64,000 nt of DNA from Sphaerisporangium aureirubrum (GTDB lineage Bacteria; Actinomycetota; Actinomycetes; Streptosporangiales; Streptosporangiaceae), in assembly GCF_042658925.1 (NCBI RefSeq), contig NZ_JBHSRF010000036.1, positions 19,082 to 83,081 of the forward strand. Direction: 5' to 3'. A program made the translations under genes and the position numbers. A model generated the notes under the pieces. It did not search any database and had not been told where the DNA came from. It worked only from the letters and a program-made list of their open reading frames with translations. Each line of letters opens with the position of its first letter. Within the stretch, counting starts at the first letter, position 1. Shown here one piece after another: positions 46,288-55,273 of this stretch.

Positions 46288-46685
46288 ATTTGCCGTAACC
46301 GGCGAGCAACCGCGCCGCGCTCGACGCCGCCTGCGCGGTGGGTTGGGGGTACCCGAGGAGCGAGTGATCCGCGTACGCAACGGCGTGGACCTGCCGGCCC
46401 GGGTGAACGGCCGGTCCACGGTGAACGGGGGGCCGCTCCAGGCGGGCGCGGTGGGCAGGCTGACCGGTCAGAAGGGGTTCGACCTCCTGACCGCCGCCGT
46501 GGCCGAACTTGTCCGCCGCGGGCACCGGCTGGAGGTGCAGGTGGCCGGCGAAGGCCGCGACCGCGCCCGGCTGGAGAGCGCCGCAGAGGGGCTGCCGATC
46601 CGTTTCCTGGGAGTCATCCTGGACGTTCCGGCCCTGCTGTCCGGCCTCGACCTCTTCTGCCTCCCGTCACGCCGGGAGGCCCTGC
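46288..46685 (+). pseudogene. GT4-family glycosyltransferase fragment
   Basis: The frame carries VIRVRNGVDLP, GAVGRLTGQKGFDLLTAAVA, LEVQVAGEGRDRARLESAAE and LLSGLDLFCLPSRREALP. This is the central nucleotide-sugar-binding core of a GT-B glycosyltransferase (GT4/group 1). Both ends are missing: the E-x7-E loop is cut right after SRREALP, where an integrase fragment begins. Confidence 0.7.
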
Positions 46686-46691
46686 CGCGTC

Positions 46692-47259
46692 CTGGCGATG
46701 ACCGGCATGCGGCGCGGGGAGTTGCTCGCGCTGCGCTGGCGTGACGTCGATCTGGAGGTGGGCACGGTGGCGATCCGCCGGTCGGTGGGGGTCGTGCGGG
46801 TGAAGGGCGAGGGAGCGCGGGTCGTCGAGGGTCCGACGAAGACCACGAAGCCGCGGGTCGTCGATCTCGACGAGGCCACCGTGGCGCTGATGCGGGCGCA
46901 CAAGCGCGAGCGTGGCGGCCTGGCGCTCACCCTGGCCCATGACGATGCCCTGGTGTTCGGGGACGTCGAGGGGCGCCACCGGCACCCTGAGCGGTTCTCG
47001 CGTTCGTTCAAAGAGCACCTGACGCGGTGCCGCACCAGGTTGGAGGCCATCGGCGTCGAGCTGCCGGACGTCCGGCTTCACGATCTACGGCACACCCACG
47101 CGACGATCCTGCTGTCCAACCGGGTGCCGGTGAAGGTGGTCAGTGAGCGGCTCGGCCACGCGAGTCCCACCATCACGCTGACGGTGTACGCCCACGTGAT
47201 GCCCGGGCAATCAGCGCGACGCCGCCGACCAGTTCGCCTCTCTGGTGGCCAAGGCGTAG
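46692..47259 (+). pseudogene. tyrosine integrase C-terminal catalytic domain, frameshifted
   Basis: The frame starts in LAMTGMRRGELLALRWRDVD (catalytic Arg region) and continues with HDLRHTHATILLSNRVPVKV (HxxR box), ERLGHASPTITLTVYAHVMP (final His and Tyr). The normal ending, NQRDAADQFASLVAKA, is found one frame over and stops at 47259, so a one-base change lies near 47200. The SAM-like N-terminal domain is missing. It is similar to AICE and phage integrases of actinomycetes. Confidence 0.75.
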
Positions 47260-47285
47260 AGCAAGATCCACGATGCGAGGTATCA

Positions 47286-47415
47286 CGGCAGTATCGCGCG
47301 GTACGCCGCATTCAGCGTACGACGATCGCAGGCGTCATGCTGCTCGCCATGATCGCCGCGGTCGTCTCCTACCGCCACATGCACCAACTCTGCCTGCGCC
47401 ACGGCGAGGGCCGTC
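47286..47415 (+). pseudogene. DUF2637 (SpdB-like) protein, N-terminal half
   Basis: The frame reads RRIQRTTIAGVMLLAMIAAV, then VSYRHMHQLCLRHGE and is cut at the IS630 remnant. This is the first transmembrane helix and conserved SYRHMH motif of DUF2637 proteins found on actinomycete conjugative elements. The complementary second half is at 52583-53128. Confidence 0.65.
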
Positions 47416-48292
47416 AGCCATGGCCGTGCCGCGATCAGTGCTCGCATCGCGGCCGAGGTGTGAGTGTTCAGGTTGTCCCACACCACCACAAGCGGCCCGC
47501 CGAGCTGCTGGTGAGCGGCGTCGAACAACGCCGCGTAGTCAGCCTCTGCGAAGCCCTTGCGTTCGGCCTTGCGACCGCGGTGCGCCCGCATCCGGTAGAT
47601 CAGCCGTGTCCGGTGGCCGGGCCGGGTGGCGATCAGCCCGGCGAGCGACACCCGCCCGTTTCCCTTGACCGGCAACGACACGATCGGGGTGCGCCCCTTG
47701 CGGCCCCAGGTGCGGCCCTTGGGTGACCTCAGGGTCTGACCGGCCTCGTCTTCAAAACAGAGCCACGCCTTCTGCTGCGCCGCCACCCTTTTATGATCGG
47801 CCACTGCTCGTCCTTCCAGCCGGCGATAGCCTCCTCGTCGCGTTCGGCGGCGCGCCGGGCGGGGGCCTGCCAGCTCCAGCCCAGCCGATGCAGCAGGTAA
47901 CACACCCCGCCCAGGGTGTAGCCCACATGGAACATGCGCTCGATCACCTCGGCGATCCGGGCCAACGTCCAGCACTGATCCGGCCAGCCGTACGCCCTGG
48001 GGCCCTGGGCCAATACCGCCTCCAGGTGCGCCAGCCGGGTCTCATCCAGCTTGCACACCGCCCCACCCGCTCCTTTGGAGACCAACGCCTCACGCCCGCC
48101 GTCCTCCAGCGCCCGCCGCCACCGATTGGCCGACATCCGCGAGACCCGGAACTCGGCGGCCACCTGCGCATCCGTGGCGCCTTCAGCGAACCGGTCCGCC
48201 GCCCGCATCCGCACCCGCTCCCGGCGTAACCGCTGCTCAGCGGTCAACCCACCACCATCGGGATACCTCATGACCCGGGCGTAACACCTCAA
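47416..48292 (-). mobile_element. IS630-family element remnant
   Basis: The transposase reads in two frames. The first part starts at 48292 with a helix-turn-helix (DRFAEGATDAQVAAEFRVSR) and continues to DEEAIAGWKDEQWPIIK. The second part opens RVAAQQKAWLCFEDEAGQTL and includes VVVWDNLNTHTSAAM (DDE Asp residues). A -1 shift on the A-AAA-G run at 47789-47792 would join them. The C-terminal section with the catalytic Glu is lost where the sequence switches to DUF2637, so the element is dead. Confidence 0.75.
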
Positions 48293-48350
48293 CGGCCCCC
48301 TGCCAGCTCACCCACCGGCCAGACCACATAACCCTCGCCCTGGAATCTCT

Positions 48351-49295
48351 CTAGAGGATGTCTGATAAGTCACGCTCGTGGTGCTGCGAGGCGGTGTAGG
48401 AGCAGCATGCAGGTTGCGGCGTAGATGACGCTTTCTGAGGTCGTGATCAGATATTCGTAGTCCCTGGATAATCGTCGGTAGCGGCCCAGCCAGGCGAATG
48501 TCCTTTCCACGACCCACCATCGCGGGACCACCGCGAACACCGGGAGCTCGCGCGGGGGTGCACCTGTCTTGGCCCAGGTGCGCCGGTTGCCGCCGTCACG
48601 ACGCACCACGATCTCCACGCTCATCCCGGCCGCATCTCGGGCCCAATCGATGAAGCGGCTCCCGCGGTAGCCCTGGTCGGCCCACAGGTGGCCCAGTCGG
48701 GGAAACCGATCGACGGCGCGGCTGAGCAGCACCATCGCCCCCTCGCGGTCGCCGGCGTTGGCCGGGCTGACACACGCGACCAGGACCAGGCCCAAGGTGT
48801 CGACCAGCAGATGCCGCTTGACGCCCAGTACCTTCTTGGCCCCGTCGTAGCCGTGCAGGCCACCCCGTTCGGTGCCGCGTACGCTCTGGCTGTCGATCAC
48901 CCCCGCGCTGGGGGTGGGATCACGGCCGTGACGGAGCCGCTCGCGCTCCCGCAGCACGGCCAGGATCTGCTCCCACCGGCCTTCATTCCGCCATCGGCGC
49001 CAGTAGTGATACACCGTCTGCCAGGGCGGGAAGTCGTGCGGCAGCAACCGCCAGGCACAGCCGGCACGCAACCAGTAGGCGATCGCGTTCACGATCTCCC
49101 GGCGGGAATGCACGGCAGGACGGCCACCGCTTTTGGGGCAGGAATCAGCAGTTCCAGCACCGCCCACTCCTGATCGGTGAGATCTGTCGGGTAGGGCCGG
49201 CGACGCTCAGGCATGGGAAACCTCCCCCACCAGCACCTCACACGACAACCAGCCTGACCAGCTACCTCAACGCCAGCTTTTCAGACACCCTCTAG
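48351..49295 (-). mobile_element. IS5-family insertion sequence
   Basis: The terminal inverted repeats are AGGATGTCTGATAAG (48355-48369) and the reverse complement of AGGGTGTCTGAAAAG (49277-49291), 13 of 15 identical. Both ends are flanked by CTAG (48351-48354 and 49292-49295), fitting the short T-A-centred target duplication of the IS5 family. It interrupts a TadE-like gene on the right. Confidence 0.8.
48370..49214 (-). CDS. IS5-family transposase (two frames, probable -1 frameshift)
   Basis: It starts MPERRRPYPTDLTDQEWAVL at 49214 and continues, after a -1 shift at the A-AAA-G run (TTTT at 49131-49134 on the plus strand), with SGGRPAVHSRREIVNAIAYW. Downstream are AGVIDSQSVRG (catalytic Asp), HLWADQGYRGSRFIDW (second Asp) and VERTFAWLGRYRRLSRDYE (catalytic Glu). 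IS427-group elements use this kind of programmed frameshift, so the element could be active. A simple deletion cannot be excluded. Confidence 0.85.
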
Positions 49296-49537
49296 CCGTC
49301 TACCGCCGCAACGGCGTGCTGCGGCTGGACAACGCCCGCGCCCGAGCCGCCGCACTGGCTTACATCGCCGCCACCCCCGATACGGCGACGGTGGCGGTCT
49401 CTGGCAACACGGTGACGGTGGTCGTTCACGCCGTCCAGCCCACACAGATTCTCGGCCTTGCCGGAGTCGGTCACTTTCGCGTGTCAGGCCGCGCCACGGC
49501 GGTGGCACAGCGCGGAGTAACGGGAGTCTTGCGATGA
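49295..49537 (+). pseudogene. TadE-like pilus assembly protein, C-terminal fragment
   Basis: The frame VYRRNGVLRLDNARARAAAL, AYIAATPDTATVAVSGNTVT and GLAGVGHFRVSGRATAVAQR matches the end of actinobacterial TadE/TadG-like pseudopilins. Its N-terminal membrane segment has been removed by the IS5 insertion. It overlaps the next gene by four bases (ATGA), as in intact tad/LysM operons. Confidence 0.55.
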
Positions 49538-49874
49538 AGAGCGCGTTCGCAGTCACGGGCCGACTGATCAGAATGCTCGCCGTCCTGGTCGTGCTCGTGC
49601 TGATCGAAGCCGGGCTTCCTCTGGTGCTCGCCCGGGTTCGCCGGCTGGCCGTTGCCGAGGCGACTCCCCGCCTGGGACGGGATCGAGCATCCTCGAACGA
49701 ATCCTTCTTCTCGACCCCGACCCAGAAGACACCTGGCGTCGCATCATCCGTCTACAGATCCGCTTGGGACGCCGCAGCCAGGCGCGGAGCACAGCAGCCT
49801 TGCTGCAGAAATATCTGCAGGAGCTGGGGGTCCAGCCCACCCAGGAAACGGAGAAGCTGCTGACCGAGCTCTAG
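49534..49874 (+). pseudogene. BTAD/LysM-type membrane regulator, internally deleted
   Basis: It begins MKSAFAVTGRLIRMLAVLVV with a transmembrane helix and, one frame over, WPLPRRLPAWDGI, the usual N-terminus of large BTAD-domain membrane proteins. It then jumps to the very end of a BTAD TPR domain (ILLLDPDPEDTWRRIIRLQI, LGVQPTQETEKLLTEL) ending in TAG at 49872. Around 700 or more residues expected between are missing. Confidence 0.55.
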
Positions 49875-49897
49875 TTGTGGTGTCTCTCCACGAAGTC

Positions 49898-50266
49898 CTA
49901 GATGGTCAACTGCTGAGGGAGGGTGTCGCGCGGTTCCGCGGCTGAACGGAGGTGACGCGGTAGTCGCTGCGATACGTCCGGCTGATCGGCGGCTTCCCGC
50001 CCAGAGCCCTTCACCAGGTCAGTGATGTCCTCGGTGGTGCGGGCCGGGCTGGTGGCGGGGCGGGAGGAGTGGTCGAGCAGGCCGTCCTCGCCGTGCGCGC
50101 ACCGACGGGCGTACCACTTGGCGAGGCAGTGGCGCGATAGCCCGGCCTCGGCAGCGAAGTGCGCGATCGGCCGGCCGCCGTCGATCCGCAGGACGATCGT
50201 AGAGGTCCCTCGGGGGTCGGCGGTGCCCCTGCTGTTGGCGCTCCTGGACTCGGTGGACGCGTTCAT
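49898..50266 (-). pseudogene. IS481-family transposase N-terminal fragment
   Basis: The frame contains GGRPIAHFAAEAGLSRHCLA, KWYARRCAHGEDGLLDHSSR and PATSPARTTEDITDLV, the helix-turn-helix region of IS481-family transposases. The catalytic DDE domain is missing and the C-terminus is unrelated sequence. Confidence 0.7.
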
Positions 50267-50314
50267 CGGAGCTCTGGGATCTCTGGGCTCCCGCGTGAGC
50301 GACTGTGTCTGGCG

Positions 50315-50713
50315 TCAACGTGCGAACTTCTCGATGGCCGCCGGGGTGACCGGGGTGAAGAAGTTGACGAGGTTGCCGTCGGGGTCGCGGAACAGCAGCG
50401 ATCGGTTGCCCCAGGGCATCGTGGTGGGCTCGGTGACGAAGTCGGTGACGAAACCGGTCAGGTTCTGGTGAACGCGGTCGACGTCGTCGACACGGAACTC
50501 GGTGATCACGCTGTGGTTGTCCGCTGGGCGGGCAGAGCCCGGGGCGAACAGTGGGACGGTGCGGGTGCCGGCGATCGCGAGGGTGGCGTTGGGGGTCTTG
50601 AGCTCGGCGAAGTCCTCAGTGGCCCACATCGCCTGCACCCCTGTGGCTCGCTCGTAGAACTCGACGAGGCGCGCGACGTCGCTGGTGATGATGCGGATGG
50701 AGACGAAGTCCAT
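50315..50713 (-). CDS. VOC (glyoxalase/bleomycin-resistance superfamily) protein
   Basis: A 132-residue VOC-fold protein opening MDFVSIRIITSDVARLVEFY, with SVITEFRVDDVDRVHQNL and the metal-site region LLFRDPDGNLVNFFTPV. ATG 50713 follows GGAGATCACC. The gene is divergent from a WYL-domain regulator 92 bases away, a common pairing in which the regulator controls the VOC gene. Substrate unknown; some such genes give drug resistance. Confidence 0.88.
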   Translation of the reverse strand: MDFVSIRIITSDVARLVEFYERATGVQAMWATEDFAELKTPNATLAIAGTRTVPLFAPGSARPADNHSVITEFRVDDVDRVHQNLTGFVTDFVTEPTTMPWGNRSLLFRDPDGNLVNFFTPVTPAAIEKFAR

Positions 50714-50805
50714 GGTGATCTCCTTGGCTGATGGAGTGGCTGCACGTCGCCAGGCTAGGAGAAATAGTGGACAGAATCGGTCCTGTATTCGCCGTAGGCT
50801 GTGCC

Positions 50806-51795
50806 ATGCCCCGACCAACCGGCCGCGTGCTGACACTCCTGGAGTTGCTGCAGTCGGGCGGCACTCGGACGGTGGCCGAACTCGCCGACCGGCTCGGCGT
50901 CGATGGGCGCACCGTGCGGCGGTATGTGGACCACCTGATCGACCTTGACGTGCCCGTGGAGTCGGTGCGCGGCCGCTACGGCGGGTATCGGCTCGCCCCC
51001 GGGTACCGTTTGCCTCCGCTCATGCTCAGCGACGACGAGGCGCTGGCCGTGCTGCTCGGCTTGGTCGCCGGCCGCCGAGCAGGGTTGATGACGGCGGGTC
51101 ACACGGCGAGCGAGACGGCGTCGGCCAAGATCCGGCGGGTGCTGCCCAAGCACGTCGCCCGCCGGCTAGACACACTCCTGGAATCTCTTGTCTTCACGGA
51201 TCAGCCTGGTGAGTTCGCCACCCCGGACGCCGGGGTCCTGCTCACCGTCGCCGATGCGGTACGCCATCGCCGGCCGGTCTCGATCCGATACACCGACCGC
51301 GACGGCCGGCGCAGCGAACGCACACTGCACGCGTACGGGATCGTCGCCCATTCGGGCCGGTGGTACGTCACGGGCACGGACCCCGAGATCGGCGAGGATC
51401 GAACCTTCCGGCTTGATCGCATCAAAGACGCGAGGACCCTGCCCGGCTCTTTCGAGGCGCCCGTGGGTCCCGATCCAGCACACCGCGTGTTGACGGGATT
51501 CGCCACGGCTGAGTACCGGCACGAGGTGACCTTGCGGATCCACGGGACAGTCGAGCAGATCCGCGCCCGCCTTCCCGCCGGCGTCGCGAGCCTGGAGGAG
51601 CACGAGGCCGCAGTAGGCAAGGACCAGGGGACCGCCCGCTGGCTGCGCGTCCGGCTACGGGCGGAGCGGCTCGACTGGTTGCCGCCGACACTCGCCTCAC
51701 TCGACCGGCCGTTCATCATCGAGCGCCCCGATGAACTGCGCGACCTCGTCATTGCGTTCGCCGAACGCCTCGCGTCCAACGCCCGCCAAGCCTGA
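50806..51795 (+). CDS. YafY-type HTH regulator with WYL domain
   Basis: A 329-residue regulator. The N-terminal HTH_11 domain (LTLLELLQSGGTRTVAELAD, DGRTVRRYVDHL, GRYGGYRLAPGY) is followed by a WYL ligand-binding domain (VSIRYTDRDGRRSERTLHAY, HSGRWYVTGTDPE, TFRLDRIKDA) and a WCX extension. ATG 50806 is chosen because it begins the conserved MPRPTGRVLTLLELL; the upstream in-frame ATG would lie in the promoter region. It likely autoregulates and controls the divergent VOC gene. Confidence 0.9.
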   Translation: MPRPTGRVLTLLELLQSGGTRTVAELADRLGVDGRTVRRYVDHLIDLDVPVESVRGRYGGYRLAPGYRLPPLMLSDDEALAVLLGLVAGRRAGLMTAGHTASETASAKIRRVLPKHVARRLDTLLESLVFTDQPGEFATPDAGVLLTVADAVRHRRPVSIRYTDRDGRRSERTLHAYGIVAHSGRWYVTGTDPEIGEDRTFRLDRIKDARTLPGSFEAPVGPDPAHRVLTGFATAEYRHEVTLRIHGTVEQIRARLPAGVASLEEHEAAVGKDQGTARWLRVRLRAERLDWLPPTLASLDRPFIIERPDELRDLVIAFAERLASNARQA

Positions 51796-51949
51796 CAGCG
51801 AGGAACCAATGTCATGAGATGGCACATCTAGTCGGCGGCGCTATCACAGCGGGGACTTTGAGAAGCGAACAGCCCGACGTTGGGTAGGCGTCAGGCCAAG
51901 ATGAAGGCAATGGCCGTGTCGGAATTTGAGGACGTATCTCTGAGTTCAG

Positions 51950-52143
51950 GTTGAAGAGTTCATCCGAATCATCGCTGATTTTTCGGATAACGGTTATCTG
52001 GTCGAAGCCTTCAGTCAGGTATGTGTGGACAGTGACCTAGAACCACCGGATGAAGCAAAGGAGATCGAGCGCAGGCTCGGCATCGGTGGGTATAAGCTCG
52101 CGGCGCATGGTGAGGTCGGCGGCGGTTCTGTAGTGGCGCTCAG
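51950..52143 (+). other. coding-like remnant of unknown family
   Basis: An open frame VEEFIRIIADFSDNGYLVEA, LEPPDEAKEIERRLGIGGYK without a convincing start or ribosome binding site. The composition looks protein-like and less GC-biased than the surroundings. It converges on the MazG-like gene. No family recognised. The bases from 51796 to here hold nothing else I can name. Confidence 0.3.
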
Positions 52144-52445
52144 CCCTCGCTGGTCCGGATGGGTACCCCTATCTCATTTCGCTTGTAGGTGCGGCGAGCG
52201 TTTTTCTCGATCTTGCGGGTGACCTCGTCGGCGAGGTTGAGGCCGTTCATCTCGGCGACTGCGGCTACGTAGATGAAGATATCTGCCAGCTCCTCCCCCA
52301 GGTCGGGAAGGCTTCTGCGCCACGCTGTGAAGGCTTCGCCTACCTCGGCGGTGAGGAGGCCGAATTCCAGAGCGACATCCGTAGTGTTGAACCCTTTGCG
52401 GTTCTTGTTCTCCCAGATGAGTTTTTGGGCGGATTCGATGTCCAA
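52140..52445 (-). CDS. MazG-like nucleotide pyrophosphohydrolase
   Basis: A 101-residue all-alpha NTP pyrophosphatase. The metal-binding E-x-x-E helix is EFGLLTAEVGEAF, and the second acidic motif is LGEELADIFIYVAAVAEMNG, typical of MazG-like house-cleaning enzymes. TTG at 52445 with GGAGGA five bases upstream is the probable start. Short MazG-like proteins of this size often travel with phages and integrative elements, consistent with the debris around it. Confidence 0.85.
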   Translation of the reverse strand: MDIESAQKLIWENKNRKGFNTTDVALEFGLLTAEVGEAFTAWRRSLPDLGEELADIFIYVAAVAEMNGLNLADEVTRKIEKNARRTYKRNEIGVPIRTSEG

Positions 52446-52582
52446 GACTCCTCCGGCGGTGGTGCAGCAGGGGTCCCAGAAGCCTAGCGGGACTCATGTG
52501 CCGTGCACGGGTCTATGCCGCAGTCAGCCTGTCTAAGGGAGTTCGAACGTCGTGGTGTCGAGGGTGAACCGCTCCGGGTCTA

Positions 52583-53128
52583 ATGGAGGCTCTGCTGATC
52601 CCGCTGGCTGTCGATGGTGCGATCGTGGTCGCGTCGATGAGCATCCTGCTGTCCAGCCGGTACGGTTCCCGTGGTGGTGCCCTGGCCTGGATCATGCTCG
52701 TTGCAGGCAGTTTGGCGAGCCTGGGGGCGAACATCGCCGTGGCCGAGCCCACGGTGATCGGCAAAATCATCGCCGCATGGCCATCGGCTGCCCTGATCGG
52801 CTCATACGAACTTCTGATGTCCCAGATCCGCCGCATCGCGACAAACGATGAGCCCGTCGCGATCTCCAGCGAGGACTGCGACTCCGGACCTGCCGAACTC
52901 ACCCACCAAGCAGAAAATGCCGGTGCCCCTTCGGTAGTCGCAGTGCGCGTTCGTCTCCGTAATCAGCAGATCGCGAGTCTGCACCGTGCCGCGTGGCGCT
53001 GGGCGCAGGCCAACCGGACTCCTGACGGCGCTCTACCCTCAGGGACGGTAATCGCCCACCAGTTCGCTCGTAGTGCCAGATGGGGTCGCTGGATCAAACG
53101 TTCGGGCGTGGCAGGTGATCTAGGTTGA
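52583..53128 (+). pseudogene. DUF2637 (SpdB-like) protein, C-terminal part
   Basis: The frame opens EALLIPLAVDGAIVVASMSI, with further helices LAWIMLVAGSLASLGANIAV and IAAWPSAALIGSYELLM, and a C-terminal helix-turn-helix-like end (RAAWRWAQANRTPDGALPSG, RSARWGRWIKRSG). The N-terminal helix with SYRHMH is missing here but present at 47286-47415. An ATG precedes GAG by chance, so a truncated protein could still be made. Confidence 0.7.
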
Positions 53129-53235
53129 CGGCACGCCGTGCCAGTGTTCACTGTAGTCAAGCGGTGACATGGCCACCGGGCTGAGATTGTGCCCGCCTCC
53201 ACTCTGGAGGCGGCACTGATCATAGACAGGGTGAT

Positions 53236-53345
53236 ATGCCGGAGCCGAGCCGAGGCGCCCCGCGCCGTCGATCATGGCGGCCTTGGTCAGCTCGCGTGGC
53301 ATGTTGCGCAGAGCCGCGAACCGCGCGACGGTGCTCGCACCGAAG
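53236..53345 (-). pseudogene. sugar-type ABC permease EAA-loop fragment
   Basis: The minus-strand frame ASTVARFAALRNMPRELTKA and AMIDGAGRLGS matches the cytoplasmic EAA loop of binding-protein-dependent permeases (usually PREL.EAA.IDGA). Nothing else of the gene remains. From 53129 to 53573 no intact gene is seen. Confidence 0.4.
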
Positions 53346-53573
53346 TTCCATAGCGACGATCATGATGTCGGGCAATAGCCGAACAAGGTCATGTGAAGGG
53401 GAAGCGGTCGGTCGGCCGTCATAGGACCACCGCGCGACTCACCTTGCGTAAGGATGCGACGGTCATGTGCCCTGGTGGCTGGAGTGTGGCGAGTGTGTCC
53501 GGCCGCCTTGACTGCGATGCCCTCGGCCCGGCTCCTGGAGCGGAACCGGGCCGAGGGGGATGCTGCGCGGGGG

Positions 53574-54500
53574 TCAGGCGGGGGTGGGTTCTTCTTCGGT
53601 GCGGCGGTGCAGTTTGGCTTCAACGGACTTGCGTTTCTTGTCGCGGCGGTATTCGCGTACCGAGTAGGCGATGGCGGCGGCCCAGATGACGGCGAGGGCG
53701 ATGTAGGCGACGGCCTGGACGTTGCCGGAGGCGTCGATCCAGTCGCTGCGCAGCAGAGTGCGCACGTTGGTGAGGACGATGACCCCGCCGACGGCGGAGC
53801 CGAGGAAGCGCGGGGGGATGTGGCGTACCAGCCAGGCGGCGACGGGCGCGGCGATGACCCCGCCGAGCATCAGGACGCCGACCCAGGCGAAATTGATGTT
53901 CTTCGACCCGATGCCGACCAGGAAGCCGATACTGGCGGCGACCGCGACAAGGAATTCGCTGGCGTCGATGGAGCCGATCACCTTGCGCGGCGGGATGCGG
54001 CCGCTGGCCAGGATGGCGGGGGTGCCCACCGGGCCCCAGCCGCCGCCACCGGTGGCGTCCACGAAACCGGCCACCACCCCGAGCGGGGCAAGAAAGCGCT
54101 TGCGTAGCGGCTTGCCCAAATTGTCCCGCGGTAGCCCGCAGGCGGTGAAGCGGATGATGATGTAAAGGCCGAGGGGCAGCAGGATCAGCGACATGATCGG
54201 CGCCGCCATCTCGGTAGAGAGGCTCGACAGGAACGTGGCGCCGGCGAACGCGCCGCCCGCGCCAGGGATGCCGATCTTGGCGACGACCTTCCAGTCGACG
54301 TTGTTGAACCGCCAGTGGGAGAGCCCGGAAGCCAGGGTTGTACCGATCTCTGCCAGGTGGACGGTCGCGGAGGCGGCGGCGGCGTTGGTACCGATCGCCA
54401 GGAGCAGAGTGGTTGAGGTGACACCATAGGCCATGCCCAGGCTGCCGTCGACGAGTTGAGCGGCGAGGCCGACCAGCCCTAGCAGGATGAGTGCCTGCAC
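53574..54500 (-). CDS. TauE/SafE-family anion (sulfite) exporter
   Basis: A 308-residue membrane protein with about eight helices in the two-repeat TauE/SafE layout: LVGLAAQLVDGSLGMAYGVT at the N-terminus and VDATGGGGWGPVGTPAILAS in the second half. GTG 54500 (VQALILLGLVG) follows AAAGGGAAT and is preferred over an upstream in-frame start at 54539. The family exports sulfite, sulfoacetate or related anions; substrate not determined. The last 25 residues are charged and cytoplasmic. Confidence 0.88.
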   Translation of the reverse strand: MQALILLGLVGLAAQLVDGSLGMAYGVTSTTLLLAIGTNAAAASATVHLAEIGTTLASGLSHWRFNNVDWKVVAKIGIPGAGGAFAGATFLSSLSTEMAAPIMSLILLPLGLYIIIRFTACGLPRDNLGKPLRKRFLAPLGVVAGFVDATGGGGWGPVGTPAILASGRIPPRKVIGSIDASEFLVAVAASIGFLVGIGSKNINFAWVGVLMLGGVIAAPVAAWLVRHIPPRFLGSAVGGVIVLTNVRTLLRSDWIDASGNVQAVAYIALAVIWAAAIAYSVREYRRDKKRKSVEAKLHRRTEEEPTPA

Positions 54501-54959
54501 TAAATTCCCTTTACCGCTATTCCGCTTTATCAGTCGCAAAAAGCATTTATCGGCTACATGAATGGGTCAAGTCACATTTTGAGCACCATGTCTCATCTAC
54601 TGGACTTCTACCTGTTCGCGCTGTCGCTGTCTCCGGAGCCAGAGGATCAGCGTGGCCGGTCGTCCCTGTGCGATCAGTGCGAGCAGGTGCCATCTGATGG
54701 TCGCGGCGATCAGCATCACGGCAACCGCGCAATGCTGGAGATCCTGACTCGGTGCTCCCGCTGACTTCCGCCACCGCTCCAGATTCGGAGAACGAGCCGA
54801 GGCTGACGGCGCCACCAGCCGAATAGGGCTTGTTGCGAGACGTCATGCTTCCCGGTTGGACAACACACCGAGCGCTGTCAGTTCTCACCGACATTCTTGG
54901 CGCCTACTGGCCCAGGGGCTGTCCGGCGGCGAACGCTGCCACTCGTCATCGACAAAATG

Positions 54960-55165
54960 ACCGGGATCCTGTTCGTGCTGCCTGGCATGCTCGCCCTGCT
55001 CACTTTGTCGGCTGTCTACGTCATCTGGCAGGACACCGGCCTGGTGACCGCCCTGTTCGCCGGGATCACCCCGGCGATGCCGGCCATCGTCGCCCAGGCC
55101 ATCCTGACCGTGGCCGCGTTCGCTGCGCTGGTGCTGTTCGCGGTGTCCGTCCCCGTCGCTGGTGG
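54960..55165 (+). pseudogene. chromate transporter (ChrA) fragment
   Basis: The frame ILFVLPGMLALLTLSAVYVI, WQDTGLVTALFAGITPAMPA and IVAQAILTVAAFAALVLFAV closely matches residues about 90-175 of the intact ChrA at 59789-61177, with a deletion of about 15 residues after QAI. Both ends are missing. The sequence from 54501 to 54959 contains no other gene I can support. Confidence 0.7.
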
Positions 55166-55273
55166 GCGCGGCGTCGACTGGAAGGTTGCGGGGCGCCGTG
55201 TCTCCCACCCGAGTGAAATCAGGCCGGCCACGGCTCAGCGAACCGGGGCCGGCGTTGGTCTGTGGGGCCGGGC

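Noticed and set aside
55166..55200. VDWKV stretch similar to the TauE/SafE protein, suggesting a second TauE fragment
   Set aside because: Identity covers only about 14 bases and is more likely chance.
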